A stretch of DNA of 54,203 bases from Minisyncoccota bacterium (GCA_031291955.1 JARLIA010000015.1:1-54203); one strand, 5' to 3'; shown: positions 31,065-41,325, counted from the first letter of the stretch. Numbers and translations: made by a program. The notes: generated by a model from the sequence alone, not told the origin.

Positions 31065-31085
31065 ATTGAAAGTCTAAAACAATTT

Positions 31086-33176
31086 CTACTTCTTCCCGCC
31101 CCCGATGATTTCTTCAGAAACTGACTTTGGTACTTCAGCGTAGTGGGAAAATTCCATGGCATAGTTGGCGCGACCCTGAGACATCGAACGGAGTTGGGTG
31201 GCATAACCGAACATAGCAGCAAGCGGCACTTCGGCGTCAATCACTTTGACTCTAGCATTGCCTTCGCCGCGATCATCCATTTCCTTGATGATGCCGCGTT
31301 TGGAGTTGAGATCGCCCACCACGTCGCCCATGAAATTTTCCGGGGTGGTCACCTGCACTTTCATGATCGGTTCGAGGATGATGGGTTTCGCCCGGCGGCA
31401 AGCCTCCTTGAACGCCATGGATCCCGCGATCTTGAAAGCCGCTTCCGAGGAGTCCACGTCATGGAACGATCCGTCATAAACGACCGCCTTGACGTCCACC
31501 ATCGGATAGCCCGCCAAAACGCCGGAGTCCAGTGCTTCCTTCACGCCTTTGGCAATCGCCGGGATAAATTCAGCCGGAATCAGCCCCCCCTTGATTTCAT
31601 CTTCAAATTCAAAACCAGCACCCGGCTCTTGCGGGAAAACCTTGATCCAGCAATGGCCATATTGGCCGTGACCGCCAGTCTGGCGGATATATTTTCCTTC
31701 CGCTTGCGCTTCCGCTTTGATCGTTTCCCGATAGGCTACTTGCGGCGCGCCGATGTTGGCTTCCACTTTGAATTCCCGCTTCATGCGGTCAACGATAATA
31801 TCCAGATGCAGTTCGCCCATGCCGGAAATGATCGTCTGGCTGGTCTCTTCATCGGTCCGGACTTTAAAAGTCGGGTCTTCTTCGGCTAATTTCCTGAGCG
31901 CCATTCCCATTTTTTCCTGGTCGGCTTTGGTCTTCGGCTCCACCGCGATCGAAATGACCGGCTCGGGGAAAGTGATTGATTCCAGAAGCACCGGGTGCTC
32001 CGGATCGCAAAGTGTGTCGCCGGTAGTTGTAGCTTTCATACCAACTAGCGCCCCAATACCGCCGGTATAAATTTCGGCAATTTCCTCTCGATGATTAGAA
32101 TGCATCTGGAGAATTCGGCCCACCCGTTCTTTTTCTCCTTTGGAAGAATTAAGGATATAGGATCCGGCTTTCAGCATTCCGGAGTAGACCCGGAAAAAAG
32201 TCAACTGACCCACGAACGGATCGGTAGCCACCTTGAAAGCCAAAGCCGCGAACGGCGCGTTATCGTCATATTTGACTTCAATTTCTTTTGTTTCATCTTT
32301 AACGTCTGTTGCCTTAATATTCGGCACGTCGACAGGCGACGGCAGATAATCCACCACTGCATCAAGCACCAGCTGGACACCTTTATTACGAAGCGCCGTC
32401 CCGGTAAAAACAGGCACAAGCTTCACTTCGATCACCGCTTTCCGCAAGACCGCTTTCAGCTCCACTTCGCTGATTTCTTCCCCGCTCAAATATTTTTCCG
32501 TGAGCACATCATCCATCTCGGAAATTTTTTCCACCATCTTTTCCCGCCACTCTTTAGCTTTCGGAAGAAGTTCGGCCGGAATCTCGCTTTCGTTCACCAC
32601 TTCGCCCATTGGGCCGGAAAAAGTATAGGCTTTCATTTTGATCAGATCAATGACGCCGGCAAAATCTCCCCGTTCGCCGATCGGAATCTGGACCGCCACA
32701 GCGTTCGGCGTCAAGCGGTCCCAAATGGTCTGAAGAGCGTAATAGAAATCCGCCCCTTCTTTGTCTATTTTGTTGATAAAGCAAATTCTTGGCACATTAT
32801 ATTTGTCAGCCTGCCGCCAAACCGTTTCCGACTGCGGCTCCACGCCCTCCTTGCCGTCAAACACCACCACGCCGCCGTCAAGCACCCGGAGAGAGCGCTC
32901 CACTTCCACCGTGAAGTCCACATGTCCCGGCGTATCGATGATGTTGATCTGATGGTCTTTCCAAAAGCAGGTTGTGGCGGCCGAAGTAATTGTGATACCG
33001 CGCTCCTTCTCCTGTTCCATCCAGTCCATTGTTGCCGCGCCTTCATGCACCTCGCCGATCTTGTGAGTGATACCGGTATAAAACAAAACCCGCTCAGTCG
33101 TGGTTGTCTTCCCGGCGTCGATGTGAGCGATGATTCCGATATTTCTATATTTTTCGATTGGATATTGTCTTGGCAT
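31086..33176 (-). CDS. fusA: Elongation factor G
   Basis: 696 residues from the ATG at 33176 ([14 protein letters not shown]); the 39 codons upstream in frame are spacer repeat and should not be included. Translocation GTPase: G1 [13 protein letters not shown]3 DTPGHVD, G4 NKID. Domain IV shows [18 protein letters not shown] and the C-terminus has the PMMVQV-like [14 protein letters not shown]. Third gene of the str cluster after rpsL and rpsG. Confidence 0.97.
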   Translation of the reverse strand: MPRQYPIEKYRNIGIIAHIDAGKTTTTERVLFYTGITHKIGEVHEGAATMDWMEQEKERGITITSAATTCFWKDHQINIIDTPGHVDFTVEVERSLRVLDGGVVVFDGKEGVEPQSETVWRQADKYNVPRICFINKIDKEGADFYYALQTIWDRLTPNAVAVQIPIGERGDFAGVIDLIKMKAYTFSGPMGEVVNESEIPAELLPKAKEWREKMVEKISEMDDVLTEKYLSGEEISEVELKAVLRKAVIEVKLVPVFTGTALRNKGVQLVLDAVVDYLPSPVDVPNIKATDVKDETKEIEVKYDDNAPFAALAFKVATDPFVGQLTFFRVYSGMLKAGSYILNSSKGEKERVGRILQMHSNHREEIAEIYTGGIGALVGMKATTTGDTLCDPEHPVLLESITFPEPVISIAVEPKTKADQEKMGMALRKLAEEDPTFKVRTDEETSQTIISGMGELHLDIIVDRMKREFKVEANIGAPQVAYRETIKAEAQAEGKYIRQTGGHGQYGHCWIKVFPQEPGAGFEFEDEIKGGLIPAEFIPAIAKGVKEALDSGVLAGYPMVDVKAVVYDGSFHDVDSSEAAFKIAGSMAFKEACRRAKPIILEPIMKVQVTTPENFMGDVVGDLNSKRGIIKEMDDRGEGNARVKVIDAEVPLAAMFGYATQLRSMSQGRANYAMEFSHYAEVPKSVSEEIIGGGKK

Positions 33177-33317
33177 ATTTTTTTGTAATAAATTAAAAAA
33201 GAATTTCGAATTTAATAATTTTGAATTTTGAAATAATGACCGAATTTCGAATGCTTCAAACATTCTGTCATTCAAAATTGATTCAAAATTCAAAACTAAA
33301 AATTCAAAATTCCAAGA
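33177..33317. repeat. Palindromic spacer of gaattttgaa units
   Basis: Between rpsG and fusA: GAATTTCGAATTTAATAATTTTGAATTTTGAA, then ATGACCGAATTTCGAATGC, then TTCAAAATTGATTCAAAATTCAAAAC. The outer arms are complementary. Related in style to family B. Confidence 0.6.
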
Positions 33318-33785
33318 TTACGCGAAGTGCGCAAAAGCCTTGTTCGCGTCCGCCATCCGGTGCACGTCTTCCCGCTTTTTCATGGCCGCGCCGGTCTTGT
33401 TGGAAGCTTCGATCAGCTCGTCGGCCAATTTTTCCGCCATCTTCTTGCCTTTTTTGGTATTCACCGCATTTTTGATCCAACGGATGGCCAAGGTCGTCCG
33501 CCGCTCGCCGGTCACCGGCACTGGCACCTGATAGTTGGCACCGCCCACCCGACGGGATTTAAGCTCCACTAACGGAGAAACGTTTTTAATGGCTTGCTCA
33601 AAAATATTCAGCCCACCTTTTTTGGTCCGTTCGTGGATGATATCAAAAGCATCATAAACAATTTTTTCCGCGATTGTCCGTTTTCCATCTTTCATGATGT
33701 TGGTCATAAACTTCCCAACCAGCACGTTGCTGTATTTCGGATCCGGTTTGGTTTGCTTGACAAAAATTCTTTTTCTACGTGGCAT
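33318..33785 (-). CDS. rpsG: 30S ribosomal protein S7
   Basis: 155 residues. PDPKYSNVLVGKFMTNIMKDGKRTIAEKIVY, KNVSPLVELKSRRVGGANYQVPVPV and the Arg/Lys-rich helices match. str cluster between rpsL and fusA. Confidence 0.97.
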   Translation of the reverse strand: MPRRKRIFVKQTKPDPKYSNVLVGKFMTNIMKDGKRTIAEKIVYDAFDIIHERTKKGGLNIFEQAIKNVSPLVELKSRRVGGANYQVPVPVTGERRTTLAIRWIKNAVNTKKGKKMAEKLADELIEASNKTGAAMKKREDVHRMADANKAFAHFA

Positions 33786-33914
33786 AATTTATATAAATTC
33801 GAAGCACGAAGCACGAAACTCGAAACAAATTATAATTTTCAAAATTCTAAATGGTTTATGATTTTGAATTTTAGATTGTTTCGGATTTCGAAATTCGGAT
33901 TTCGGATTTTAATT
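33786..33914. repeat. Family B palindromic spacer between rpsL and rpsG
   Basis: AATTCGAAGCACGAAGCACGAAACTCGAAACAAATT on one arm and TTGTTTCGGATTTCGAAATTCGGATTTCGG on the other, with AAAATTCTAAATGG / ATTTTGAATTTTAG in between. Close sister of 12875-13010. Confidence 0.7.
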
Positions 33915-34334
33915 TTATTCTTTCTCCTTCGCTCTCTTGGCTCCATATTTGCTTCTTCCTTGCTTCCGGTTGGCGGTCCCGGCCGCATCCAAAACACCGC
34001 GAACAATGTGGTACCGGACGCCTGGCAAGTCTTTCACCCGGCCGCCGCGAATGGCAACAATGGAGTGTTCCTGAAGATTGTGGCCGATGCCGGGAATGTA
34101 GGCCGTCACTTCCATCCCATTGGTCAGTTTCACCCGCGCGATTTTGCGAAGAGCCGAGTTCGGCTTTTTTGGCGTGGTGGTGCTGACTTTCACGCAGACG
34201 CCGCGTTTGAACGGACTATTAGTTGAGATGGGTTTGTTTTTCAGGCTGTTAAAAACATTCTTAAAAGCCGGAGTCTTGGTTTTCCGTTTGGTCGATTTGC
34301 GCGGTCTTCGTTTCAATTGGTTGACGGTTGGCAT
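33915..34334 (-). CDS. rpsL: 30S ribosomal protein S12
   Basis: 139 residues from the ATG at 34334 ([14 protein letters not shown]). Decoding-centre loops [21 protein letters not shown] and [33 protein letters not shown] are intact, including the Lys residues where streptomycin resistance changes occur in other bacteria. First gene of the str cluster, with a TATAAT box upstream. Confidence 0.97.
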   Translation of the reverse strand: MPTVNQLKRRPRKSTKRKTKTPAFKNVFNSLKNKPISTNSPFKRGVCVKVSTTTPKKPNSALRKIARVKLTNGMEVTAYIPGIGHNLQEHSIVAIRGGRVKDLPGVRYHIVRGVLDAAGTANRKQGRSKYGAKRAKEKE

Positions 34335-34352
34335 AGGTAGTCGTAGTTCGTA

Positions 34353-34358
34353 ATTATA
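34353..34358 (-). promoter_or_regulatory. -10 box of the rpsL-rpsG-fusA unit
   Basis: Minus-strand TATAAT ending 18 bases before the rpsL ATG at 34334; the leader would be short. The -35 match is weak. Confidence 0.5.
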
Positions 34359-34416
34359 ATAAAAAAGCACGCCCAATAGGCTAGCAGAATAATCATAGAG
34401 GATATATTCCTCCTTG

Positions 34417-35106
34417 TCAAATCGCCAACCCCAAAAAGAAGCTTAGGATATAGTTAAGCAATGTTCCGAGTGGCCCAAAAAAGAAAAATAGCAAAATCAA
34501 AAGAATGATAAATCCGAATCGTTCCATCATGGCGACAGTCTCAATCTTAACATCCAGAATGGCAAAGAGGAGTTTTGATCCATCAAGCGGCGGCACCGGA
34601 ATGAGATTAAAAAAGGCCAAAACGACATTAAAAATCACCACGACCACAAGAAGAGTAAAGACTATTGCCCCAACCGAGCCAGACACCAATCCAATAAGAC
34701 TGGTTGGATTCAGAGAATTCCGAATAATGTCCAACTTCAACATTGTCGAAATGGAAATGAAATGCGCGAGAATTATGGCCAGTCCAGCCAGAATAAGATT
34801 GGAAGCTGGTCCGGCCAGCGCCACTATGGCCGGTCCCCATTTTTGATTTTTGAGATTATAGGGATTGTACGGCACGGGTTTCGCCCAGCCAAACGCCAGT
34901 CCCGTGGACATATACATCAGGATCGGCACAATGATGGAACCCAGCGGATCGATATGACTCAGGGGATTCAAATTAAGCCGCCCGGCATATTTAGCCGTCG
35001 TATCACCCAAGAGCAATGCCGCCACTCCGTGCGAAACTTCGTGGATGATGACGGAATAGAGCAGGATTATTATATAAAAGACAATTAATACTATTTCGTT
35101 AAGCAT
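34417..35106 (-). CDS. M50 family site-2-type membrane metalloprotease
   Basis: 229 residues, about six membrane spans. Zinc motif HEVSH (HExxH, about 23-27) lies in the first long helix, and the second site [14 protein letters not shown] matches NPxPPLDG. This is the short, PDZ-less group of site-2 proteases often annotated as YwhC/SpoIVFB-like. A TCTAAT -10-like box (35112-35117) ends 5 bases before the ATG, another near-leaderless start. Substrate unknown. Confidence 0.93.
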   Translation of the reverse strand: MLNEIVLIVFYIIILLYSVIIHEVSHGVAALLLGDTTAKYAGRLNLNPLSHIDPLGSIIVPILMYMSTGLAFGWAKPVPYNPYNLKNQKWGPAIVALAGPASNLILAGLAIILAHFISISTMLKLDIIRNSLNPTSLIGLVSGSVGAIVFTLLVVVVIFNVVLAFFNLIPVPPLDGSKLLFAILDVKIETVAMMERFGFIILLILLFFFFGPLGTLLNYILSFFLGLAI

Positions 35107-35204
35107 AAACTATTAGATCTTATTCGCTACAATTCGCTTTGCTTTCGCGAGTTGCTTGCTATTATTACTTTCTTATGCTAACGTATATTTTGTAATAAAT
35201 CAAA

Positions 35205-35290
35205 CAGTCGTGGAACGCAGAACGTGGAACGTGGAACGCAAATCAATTTGCTTTTTATGTTATGCGCTATGCGTTACGCGTTATACGACC
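35205..35290. repeat. Family C spacer upstream of rpmB
   Basis: CGTGGAACGCAGAACGTGGAACGTGGAACGC followed by GTTATGCGCTATGCGTTACGCGTTATACG; arms are partly complementary. It directly precedes the rpmB ATG, so the rpmB message would begin in or before it. Confidence 0.6.
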
Positions 35291-35458
35291 ATGAGTAGAA
35301 CCTGTGAAATTTGCGGACGCGGCTCGGCGACCGGCAACAAGGTCAGTCATTCCAACATCAAAACTCTCCGGAAATTCAGTATCAACCTCCAGACCAAAAA
35401 GATCGATGGGCAAAGGAAGAAAGTCTGCACCAAGTGCATCAAAACGGTCAACAAATAA
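35291..35458 (+). CDS. rpmB: 50S ribosomal protein L28
   Basis: 55 residues from the ATG at 35291 (MSRTCEICGRGS); the open frame upstream is spacer repeat. CEICGRGSATGNKVSHSN and the C-terminal VCTKCIKTV provide two CxxC zinc pairs. Lone plus-strand ribosomal gene, between the site-2 protease and ndk, ended by a strong bidirectional terminator. Confidence 0.95.
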   Translation: MSRTCEICGRGSATGNKVSHSNIKTLRKFSINLQTKKIDGQRKKVCTKCIKTVNK

Positions 35459-35464
35459 CCTTCG

Positions 35465-35506
35465 AAAAAAAATCCCTCCCGCTTTAGCGGGAGGGATTTT
35501 TGTTTT
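35465..35506. terminator. Bidirectional terminator between rpmB and ndk
   Basis: AAAATCCCTCCCGC / GCGGGAGGGATTTT perfect 14-base stem with a TTTA loop, A-run before and T-run after. Confidence 0.92.
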
Positions 35507-35531
35507 CTCTATTTGCCAGCTAACAAATTTT

Positions 35532-36149
35532 CTATTCCAAAATACCGTCCAAATTCACATCGTAAAGAATTTTTTCCTGGATATGATTATAATCTAAAAT
35601 ATCCTTCTTCTCAAACCAAAGCGGGATTTCTTTCTCCGCCTCCTCGACTAGACCGGAAGCGTGGATTAGATTGCGAATGCTCCGTTGGTCGAAATCAGCC
35701 ATCTGATAAGTATCAATGGCATAGTCTCCCCGGATTGTTCCGGTATCGGAACTTAAGGGCTCTGTGCCGCCAGTTAGTTTCCGAACCAAGCCAACCGCCT
35801 GATTGCCTTGCCAGATCATCGCAATTACCGGACCCGCGCTTAGATATTTAGCGTTGGCTTTCATAATAGCGATTCCATTATCCTTAAAAGTGGCATAAGG
35901 AGATTTCAATCCTTTCTTTTCATAAGACGCGGCCGCTTTCCGACCCACTTCTTCCAACCACGCATCGCCGCCAACTTCGTAGTAGTGCCTGGTAGCCATT
36001 TCTTCGGTCGGAATGAGCATTTTCATAGCAACCAGTTTCAGCCCTACCTGCTCATAGCGCTTAATGATTTCCCCGATGAGGCTTCTCTGCACACCGTCCG
36101 GCTTAATAATGACCAGCGTTCTTTCCTTTGAAGGGTGTTGTGCTTCCAT
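35532..36149 (-). CDS. ndk: Nucleoside diphosphate kinase with large insertion
   Basis: 205 residues against about 140 usual. Exchanges phosphate between nucleoside tri- and diphosphates through a phospho-His. N-terminal RTLVIIKPDGVQRSLIGEII, then an insertion of about 40-50 residues (roughly 56-105, including GGDAWLEEVGRKAAASYEKKG), then GPVIAMIWQGNQAVGLVRKLTGGTEP, GTIRGDYAID and the active His163 in RNLIHASG (usually NxxHGSD). The C-terminal extension (about 180-205) is acidic. Key residues are present, so activity is likely. Similar long forms occur in some archaea and CPR genomes. Confidence 0.93.
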   Translation of the reverse strand: MEAQHPSKERTLVIIKPDGVQRSLIGEIIKRYEQVGLKLVAMKMLIPTEEMATRHYYEVGGDAWLEEVGRKAAASYEKKGLKSPYATFKDNGIAIMKANAKYLSAGPVIAMIWQGNQAVGLVRKLTGGTEPLSSDTGTIRGDYAIDTYQMADFDQRSIRNLIHASGLVEEAEKEIPLWFEKKDILDYNHIQEKILYDVNLDGILE

Positions 36150-36168
36150 ATGGATTTTAAATTAGTGA

Positions 36169-36534
36169 TTATTTTTCATACCTTCGTTCGTTGCTTCTGT
36201 ATCCGGTATCGGATGTCCAAAGCAAGAATAATTTTTTCTTGAATCCTCCTTTTCTTTCGTAAGCCATTTCTTGAGCTTTTTTTATCTCATTGGCGGAGAT
36301 TTTCTTCAATCTCTTGATCTCATTAATGACATCAATGACATCCGCTAATTCGGAAATTAATTCTTTCTTGCTCTTGGCAGCCAAAAGACCGCCCGCCTCT
36401 TCTCCGACCTTTTTTATCAATTCTTTTTCATACTCCACTCCTCTTAACTTTTTGATTTCATACTTCCCGCCGCTTTTCTCAATCACTTCGGGAATCTTAT
36501 CTCGGACAAGTTTATTGTAAAAAATTCTTGCCAT
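36169..36534 (-). CDS. MazG/phosphoribosyl-ATP pyrophosphohydrolase-like protein
   Basis: 121 residues, all-alpha NTP pyrophosphohydrolase fold. FYNKLVRDKIPEVIEKSGGK start, then the metal-binding helices KVGEEAGGLLAAKSKKELISELADVIDVINEI (EExx...ExxD pattern, about 43-73). The C-terminus after about 95 is basic. The exact substrate cannot be told; house-cleaning of non-canonical NTPs is typical. Lies between ndk and recA. Confidence 0.82.
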   Translation of the reverse strand: MARIFYNKLVRDKIPEVIEKSGGKYEIKKLRGVEYEKELIKKVGEEAGGLLAAKSKKELISELADVIDVINEIKRLKKISANEIKKAQEMAYERKGGFKKKLFLLWTSDTGYRSNERRYEK

Positions 36535-36543
36535 TTAATTAAT

Positions 36544-36580
36544 AAACCCTTCAAGTTCAAAAGGGTTTTGTTCTTTTTTA
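36544..36580. terminator. Possible hairpin upstream of the pyrophosphohydrolase gene
   Basis: AAACCCTT / AAGGGTTT stem with a 9-base loop followed on the plus strand by TTGTTCTTTTTT. No plus-strand gene precedes it, so it may instead be a leader hairpin for the minus-strand gene. Low certainty. Confidence 0.4.
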
Positions 36581-36611
36581 TCTTATCAAACAAAAATCTT
36601 TTTAGCAAGAT

Positions 36612-36645
36612 CAAACAAAAACCCGCCGGATTTCGACGGGTTTTA
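36612..36645 (-). terminator. recA terminator
   Basis: AAAACCCGTCG / CGGCGGGTTTT-type stem (36617-36644) with a T-run (TTTTTGTTT) on the minus strand just after recA. Confidence 0.85.
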
Positions 36646-36663
36646 ATCTAAATTTTCTAGGAT

Positions 36664-37671
36664 TTATTCCTCGGCCTCTTTCAGCTTCTTAAAAATGCTT
36701 TTCGAAATTTCTTTCATCAGTTTCGGATCAGCCTTGAGAGCGGTCTTGGCAGCTTCGCGGCCGACACCGAGTTTGATTTCGCCGAAAGAATAGGAGTTGC
36801 CTTTCTTCTCAATCAGTTCATATTTCACGCCCGTATCCAAAATGTCGCCGGAAGCACTGACGCCTTCGTTATACATGATGTCAAACTCGGTCGTCTTGAA
36901 TGGCGGCGCCACTTTGTTTTTGACGATTTTCACTTTCACGCGATTCCCCACGATCTCTTCCCCTTTTTTGATCTGGGCCGCCCGGCGCACTTCAATCCGG
37001 ACTGAAGCATAAAATTTCAAAGCGTTGCCGCCAGTGGTCGTTTCGGGATTGCCGAACATCACCCCGATTTTCATCCGAATCTGATTGATGAAAATGACAG
37101 TGCAATTGGAACGAGACATAATAGCCGTTAGTTTCCGAAGAGCCTGCGACATGAGGCGGGCTTGTCGTCCCATATGCGAATCGCCCATCTCGCCTTCAAT
37201 CTCAGCTTTTGGCACCAGCGCGGCGACCGAGTCGACGACAATCACGCTTACCTGTCCGGAATTGACCAAGGTTTCCACGATATCCAAAGCCTGCTCGCCA
37301 TTGTCCGGTTGGGAAATCAAAAGATCATTGATATTCACGCCGATCCGTTTGGCGTATTCAGGATCGAGAGCATGCTCGGCATCAATGAAAGCCGCTGTCC
37401 CGCCAGCCTTTTGAGCGTTGGCAATAATATGAAGAGTTAACGTAGTTTTCCCGGATGATTCCGGCCCATAAATTTCAACCACCCGGCCGCGAGGAATACC
37501 GCCAATTCCGAGCGCGATGTCGAGCGACACCGACCCGGTCTGGATCGATTCCACGTCCACTTTTTTTACGTCCCCCAATTTCATAATCACCCCGTCGCCG
37601 AACTTCTCCCGGATCTGTTCGACCACAGCCTCTAAATTCTGTTCCCCCTTTTTTTCGGTTGCAGTTGCCAT
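36664..37671 (-). CDS. recA: Recombinase A
   Basis: 335 residues. Strand exchange ATPase. Walker [11 protein letters not shown], Walker [13 protein letters not shown], loop 1/loop 2 with [19 protein letters not shown] and [26 protein letters not shown] minus-strand TATTAT with TTGCGC 18 bases further up (about 37707-37736) is a possible promoter. No SOS box is evident by eye. Confidence 0.97.
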   Translation of the reverse strand: MATATEKKGEQNLEAVVEQIREKFGDGVIMKLGDVKKVDVESIQTGSVSLDIALGIGGIPRGRVVEIYGPESSGKTTLTLHIIANAQKAGGTAAFIDAEHALDPEYAKRIGVNINDLLISQPDNGEQALDIVETLVNSGQVSVIVVDSVAALVPKAEIEGEMGDSHMGRQARLMSQALRKLTAIMSRSNCTVIFINQIRMKIGVMFGNPETTTGGNALKFYASVRIEVRRAAQIKKGEEIVGNRVKVKIVKNKVAPPFKTTEFDIMYNEGVSASGDILDTGVKYELIEKKGNSYSFGEIKLGVGREAAKTALKADPKLMKEISKSIFKKLKEAEE

Positions 37672-37760
37672 TGTTTTTTCGTTAGTTATTAAATAGATGT
37701 TACCATATCACCATAATAGCACACCTCTGCTTTTCCGCGCAAGTCCATTGGAATAATCGC

Positions 37761-38858
37761 TTATTTCTTGGTTTTTTTGCCACTGGATGAAGTTGAAGTT
37801 TTGGAAGTATCTGCAGTTCCAGTGGATGCATTGGTGTCCGCGCTTGAGGCAGGCGCAGCCGCGCTGATTTTTCCGTCCGGCGTAATCGTCACTCCGTGCA
37901 CCGCGCCGGACGTCGCGCTCAAAGCACCCAGGTCTTTTCCGTTGAGTTTCACGAATGTCGCGTTGCCAGAACCCGAATCAATAACGATATTATTTTTAGC
38001 GGTAAAAGTTTGGGTCGCGCCGGAAAGCATCGTACCGGAAAAAACTGGACTCCCGTCGGCTTGGACGGAAAGCCACACCGGTCCCGAATTGACCGTCAGC
38101 TCCGCCTGCATCTCACCCGAATTTTGCGTTGGATTATTTTGAGCGGAATTGTTTTGATTTTGATTCTGGTTGATATTTTCTTTATAATCGGAACGAACTG
38201 TAACGGACGCGTCGGATTCTTTTTTGTATTTATTGACCGCCCGGATATTGATCACGTTGACGCCTGATTGCAAAGTAAGATTCTCTTGAAATTTTCCATC
38301 ATCACCCACCAAGACCGGCTGACCATTGATAAACAAGGAATCATCCTTGTCAGTCACGCCCGAAGCAACAGTGAAATTGCCGCTTACCTCGGTGTTATTT
38401 TCAGGAGAAAGCACTGCTAAAAGCGGCGTACTGGCAAATGAACCGATCTCCCGCCAAAGAAAATATAGGCCGGTTAAAACCAAAACGAATACCGCTACTA
38501 CCGCAATTTTTTTAGGAGTAAACACAAAAGAGGAAACATTGACCGGCTTGAGTTTTTTTGGCGGTCCGTTCTTGTCTTTTTCCAAATTTTTCTTGATGCC
38601 CTTTTCTTTATCGTAAAGCTTCAAGAGAATATTTTCATCCACGCCCAAAAAATCGGCATAACTGCGGAGAAATCCCTTAACATAAACATCGGCTGGCAGT
38701 CGATGATATTGACCATCTTCCAAATATTCCAGATATTTCACCTGGATTTTCGTCATACGGGAAACCTCAAGCAATGTCGCCCGACGATCGCTCCTAAGTC
38801 GTTTCAATTTTTCTCCCAGCGTCAAAGTGCCGATGCTTTTTTTCGTAAAGCCAACCAT
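37761..38858 (-). CDS. RodZ-like HTH and membrane protein
   Basis: 365 residues from the ATG at 38858 (MVGFTKKSIGTLTLGEKL); the frame is open 15 codons further up, in spacer repeat. N-terminal XRE/HTH_25 domain (about 10-75, LGEKLKRLRSDRRATLLEVSRMTKI), basic linker, one membrane span (about 120-138), then an extracytoplasmic beta-rich region including a bacterial Ig-like segment (VLSPENNTEVSGNFTVASG) and a DUF4115-like end. Linkers rich in Asn/Gln (about 235-255) and a Ser/Thr/Ala tail. RodZ couples MreB to the cell wall machinery, but no mreB is near. Confidence 0.87.
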   Translation of the reverse strand: MVGFTKKSIGTLTLGEKLKRLRSDRRATLLEVSRMTKIQVKYLEYLEDGQYHRLPADVYVKGFLRSYADFLGVDENILLKLYDKEKGIKKNLEKDKNGPPKKLKPVNVSSFVFTPKKIAVVAVFVLVLTGLYFLWREIGSFASTPLLAVLSPENNTEVSGNFTVASGVTDKDDSLFINGQPVLVGDDGKFQENLTLQSGVNVINIRAVNKYKKESDASVTVRSDYKENINQNQNQNNSAQNNPTQNSGEMQAELTVNSGPVWLSVQADGSPVFSGTMLSGATQTFTAKNNIVIDSGSGNATFVKLNGKDLGALSATSGAVHGVTITPDGKISAAAPASSADTNASTGTADTSKTSTSSSGKKTKK

Positions 38859-38937
38859 ACACAAGGTAAAAGTTAAAAAGTAAAAGTTAAAAGTATAGGC
38901 CACACTTTTACTTTTTAACTTTTACTTTTTAACTAAA
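38859..38937. repeat. Family F palindromic spacer (gttaaaaagtaaaag)
   Basis: AAAGTTAAAAAGTAAAAGTTAAAAG on one arm and CTTTTACTTTTTAACTTTTACTTTTTAAC on the other pair over more than 20 bases across a TATAGGCCACA loop. It lies between ftsK and the RodZ-like gene. Confidence 0.75.
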
Positions 38938-41325
38938 CTAAATTTCCCATTTATCCCTTTTCTCCTGATCTTCAAGTGTATCTTCAAAATTAGTCGCGCT
39001 ATCGTCATTCGTCAAACCATAAATTTCCCGCGGTTTGGCCCCATCGGCCGGACCGACAATTCCCTTTTCTTCCAGGATATCCAAAAGCCTGGCCGCCCGC
39101 GCGTAACCGATCCGCAACCGCCGCTGAAGGAATGAGGCTGAAGCTTTTTTGGAACGCATGATCTCATCCTTGGCCGCGGAAAGCAGATCATCTTCCGCCT
39201 CCGCTCCACCATTGTCCTTGTATTCTAAAATATCGCGCTGGGCATTTTGAGTAATATCCGGCGTCTCGTCCACTTTCTCTTCAAATTTGTCCTTTTGAGC
39301 TTTAATAAATTCCACCACCCTTTTTACTTCCGTCTCACTCACGAAGGCCCCTTGGATCCGTTGCGGTTTCGGGGAGCTGGCACTGAGGTAAAGCATATCA
39401 CCCTGACCCAGGAGCTTTTCAGCTCCACCCATGTCCAAAATAGTCCGGGAATCAATTTGGGTTGCCACTTGAAAAGCGATCCGGGTTGTAATGTTGGCCT
39501 TTATAAGTCCCGTAATGACTTCCACTGATGGCCGTTGAGTGGAGACGATAAGATGAATTCCGACCGCCCGGGCCATTTGCGCTAACCGCACAATTGCTCC
39601 CTCCACTTCTTTCCCGTGACTGCCCATAAGATCAGCCAACTCATCAATCACAATAACAATGTAAGGCAGATCCTTCAACTCCTCTTCAGATGTCTCATTG
39701 GTTTCCGGATCGACGCGGCGGATCATTTCTCCCCGCTGCCTTTTCTCCCGATACGATTCCAAATCGCGCGAGCCACTGTCCTGAAGCAAGCGGTAGCGCC
39801 GCTCCATCTCGCTCACCGCCCACCGGAGAGTGTTGACTACCTTGCCATTCTCCACGATCACGTCCGTCAGAAGATGAGGGATTCCGTTATAGAGCGAGAG
39901 TTCCACCCGCTTGGGATCAACCATGATAAATTTCAAATCCTCTGGGGAATTTTGATAAAGCAGCGCGACAATCACCGAGTTGATCGCAACCGATTTTCCA
40001 GTCCCGGTCGCCCCAGCAATCATTAAGTGAGGCATTTTGGTCAAATCGGCAGTCACTCCTTCCCCGCTGACATTCTCACCCAAAGCCAAAGTCAGGCCGG
40101 AAGTCCGCCGCCGGAAGTCGGCTTTGTCAAACATATCCCGCAGGCGCACTGTTACTTTGGCGGTGTTGGGAATCTCGATTCCAATCAGTGACTGGTTGGG
40201 AATAGGCGCCTCGATCCGGATCGGATGGGCGGCCAGAGCCAAGGCTAAATCATTTTGAAGCGACAAAATTTTCGCGATTTTCACGCCAACGGCCGGCCGG
40301 AAACTATACTGGGTCACAGCCGGACCAATCTTGCAACTCCCTCTTTCCACATCAATTCCGAAATCTTTGAGCGTTTTTTCAATGATGGCGAAGTTCTTTT
40401 CCGTATCTCCCCCTTCCGGCACGCCGGTGCTTTTTTCCAAAAGATCAAAAGGTGGATATACCCAACGCGCCTTCTTTTTATTTTTTACCGCGGATGAATT
40501 TTTTTCTCTTAATTTCGCGATTCGCTGACTGCGACCAGGAAAGCCGCTTCCAGATATCTCGGAAACGTCCTCACTCTCACCGGGTTCCTTGTCGCCATAA
40601 CGATCGGGTCCGTCAACAAATTCAATTTTTCTGATATTTTTTTCAATTTCCAAATCTTCCAGAGCCAACTTCGGTTCAAAATCAGTTTTAACCTCATCCG
40701 GCATCATAGCAACAGCCGACAGGTTGGCCGGGTTTTTTTCCGCTTCCGGAGCGTGCGGAATTTCTTCTCCTTCCAACTCATCGCCTTTTTTGAATTTTGA
40801 AACGGTCCCGGCAATCGAAAAATCAAAAGCCACAATCGCACCCACAAAAAAGAAAGCTAAGATAGCAACCAGGCTGCCGGCACTGCCTACGAATTTATCA
40901 AGAAAAAAATCAATAGCATAACCGGCGTAACCGCCGCCCTGTCCCACCGCCGCGGCCGCCAGCATTTTATCAACCGGATAGAACCAATGGAAGAGAGCAA
41001 TCAGACTCAAAAACATTGCTAGAAGTCCAGCTAATTTTATGATATAAAAAGAAACATTCTTACGAAGCAGCATAATGATTCCCGCCGCGGCCAGAAAAAA
41101 TGGAAAGATAAGTTTCCCCCAACCGACAATTCCGGCAATGAACTTGTTGAGCGCGTCGCCAAAAACGCCGCCACTCCCCAGGAATCCCAAAATCGACAAA
41201 GCCGCCAACGCGAAAAGCAGAACCGCCACGGCGCTCCTTTTGACGTCTCCAGCCAAAGTTCCGACTGGTTTTTCCATTTCAATTTCCTCCTGAAGTTCTT
41301 TTTTCTTTTTCTTTTTTCTGCCCAT
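38938..41325 (-). CDS. ftsK: FtsK/SpoIIIE DNA translocase
   Basis: 795 residues from the ATG at 41325; a GTG two codons upstream is possible. Four or five N-terminal membrane spans (about 30-185), a variable linker, the alpha/beta motor with Walker A GATGTGKSVAINSV and Walker B YIVIVIDELADLM, and a C-terminal gamma winged helix (ASFLQRRLRIGYARAARLLDILEEKGIVGP) that reads KOPS-like sequences. A GATAAT (41336-41341) and TATAAG (41331-41336) lie within about 10 bases of the ATG, so the message leader would be very short. Chromosome segregation at division. Confidence 0.96.
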   Translation of the reverse strand: MGRKKKKKKELQEEIEMEKPVGTLAGDVKRSAVAVLLFALAALSILGFLGSGGVFGDALNKFIAGIVGWGKLIFPFFLAAAGIIMLLRKNVSFYIIKLAGLLAMFLSLIALFHWFYPVDKMLAAAAVGQGGGYAGYAIDFFLDKFVGSAGSLVAILAFFFVGAIVAFDFSIAGTVSKFKKGDELEGEEIPHAPEAEKNPANLSAVAMMPDEVKTDFEPKLALEDLEIEKNIRKIEFVDGPDRYGDKEPGESEDVSEISGSGFPGRSQRIAKLREKNSSAVKNKKKARWVYPPFDLLEKSTGVPEGGDTEKNFAIIEKTLKDFGIDVERGSCKIGPAVTQYSFRPAVGVKIAKILSLQNDLALALAAHPIRIEAPIPNQSLIGIEIPNTAKVTVRLRDMFDKADFRRRTSGLTLALGENVSGEGVTADLTKMPHLMIAGATGTGKSVAINSVIVALLYQNSPEDLKFIMVDPKRVELSLYNGIPHLLTDVIVENGKVVNTLRWAVSEMERRYRLLQDSGSRDLESYREKRQRGEMIRRVDPETNETSEEELKDLPYIVIVIDELADLMGSHGKEVEGAIVRLAQMARAVGIHLIVSTQRPSVEVITGLIKANITTRIAFQVATQIDSRTILDMGGAEKLLGQGDMLYLSASSPKPQRIQGAFVSETEVKRVVEFIKAQKDKFEEKVDETPDITQNAQRDILEYKDNGGAEAEDDLLSAAKDEIMRSKKASASFLQRRLRIGYARAARLLDILEEKGIVGPADGAKPREIYGLTNDDSATNFEDTLEDQEKRDKWEI

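Noticed and set aside
33177-33293. N-terminal extension of EF-G by 39 residues
   Set aside because: The stretch is spacer repeat; EF-G proteins begin at [14 protein letters not shown].
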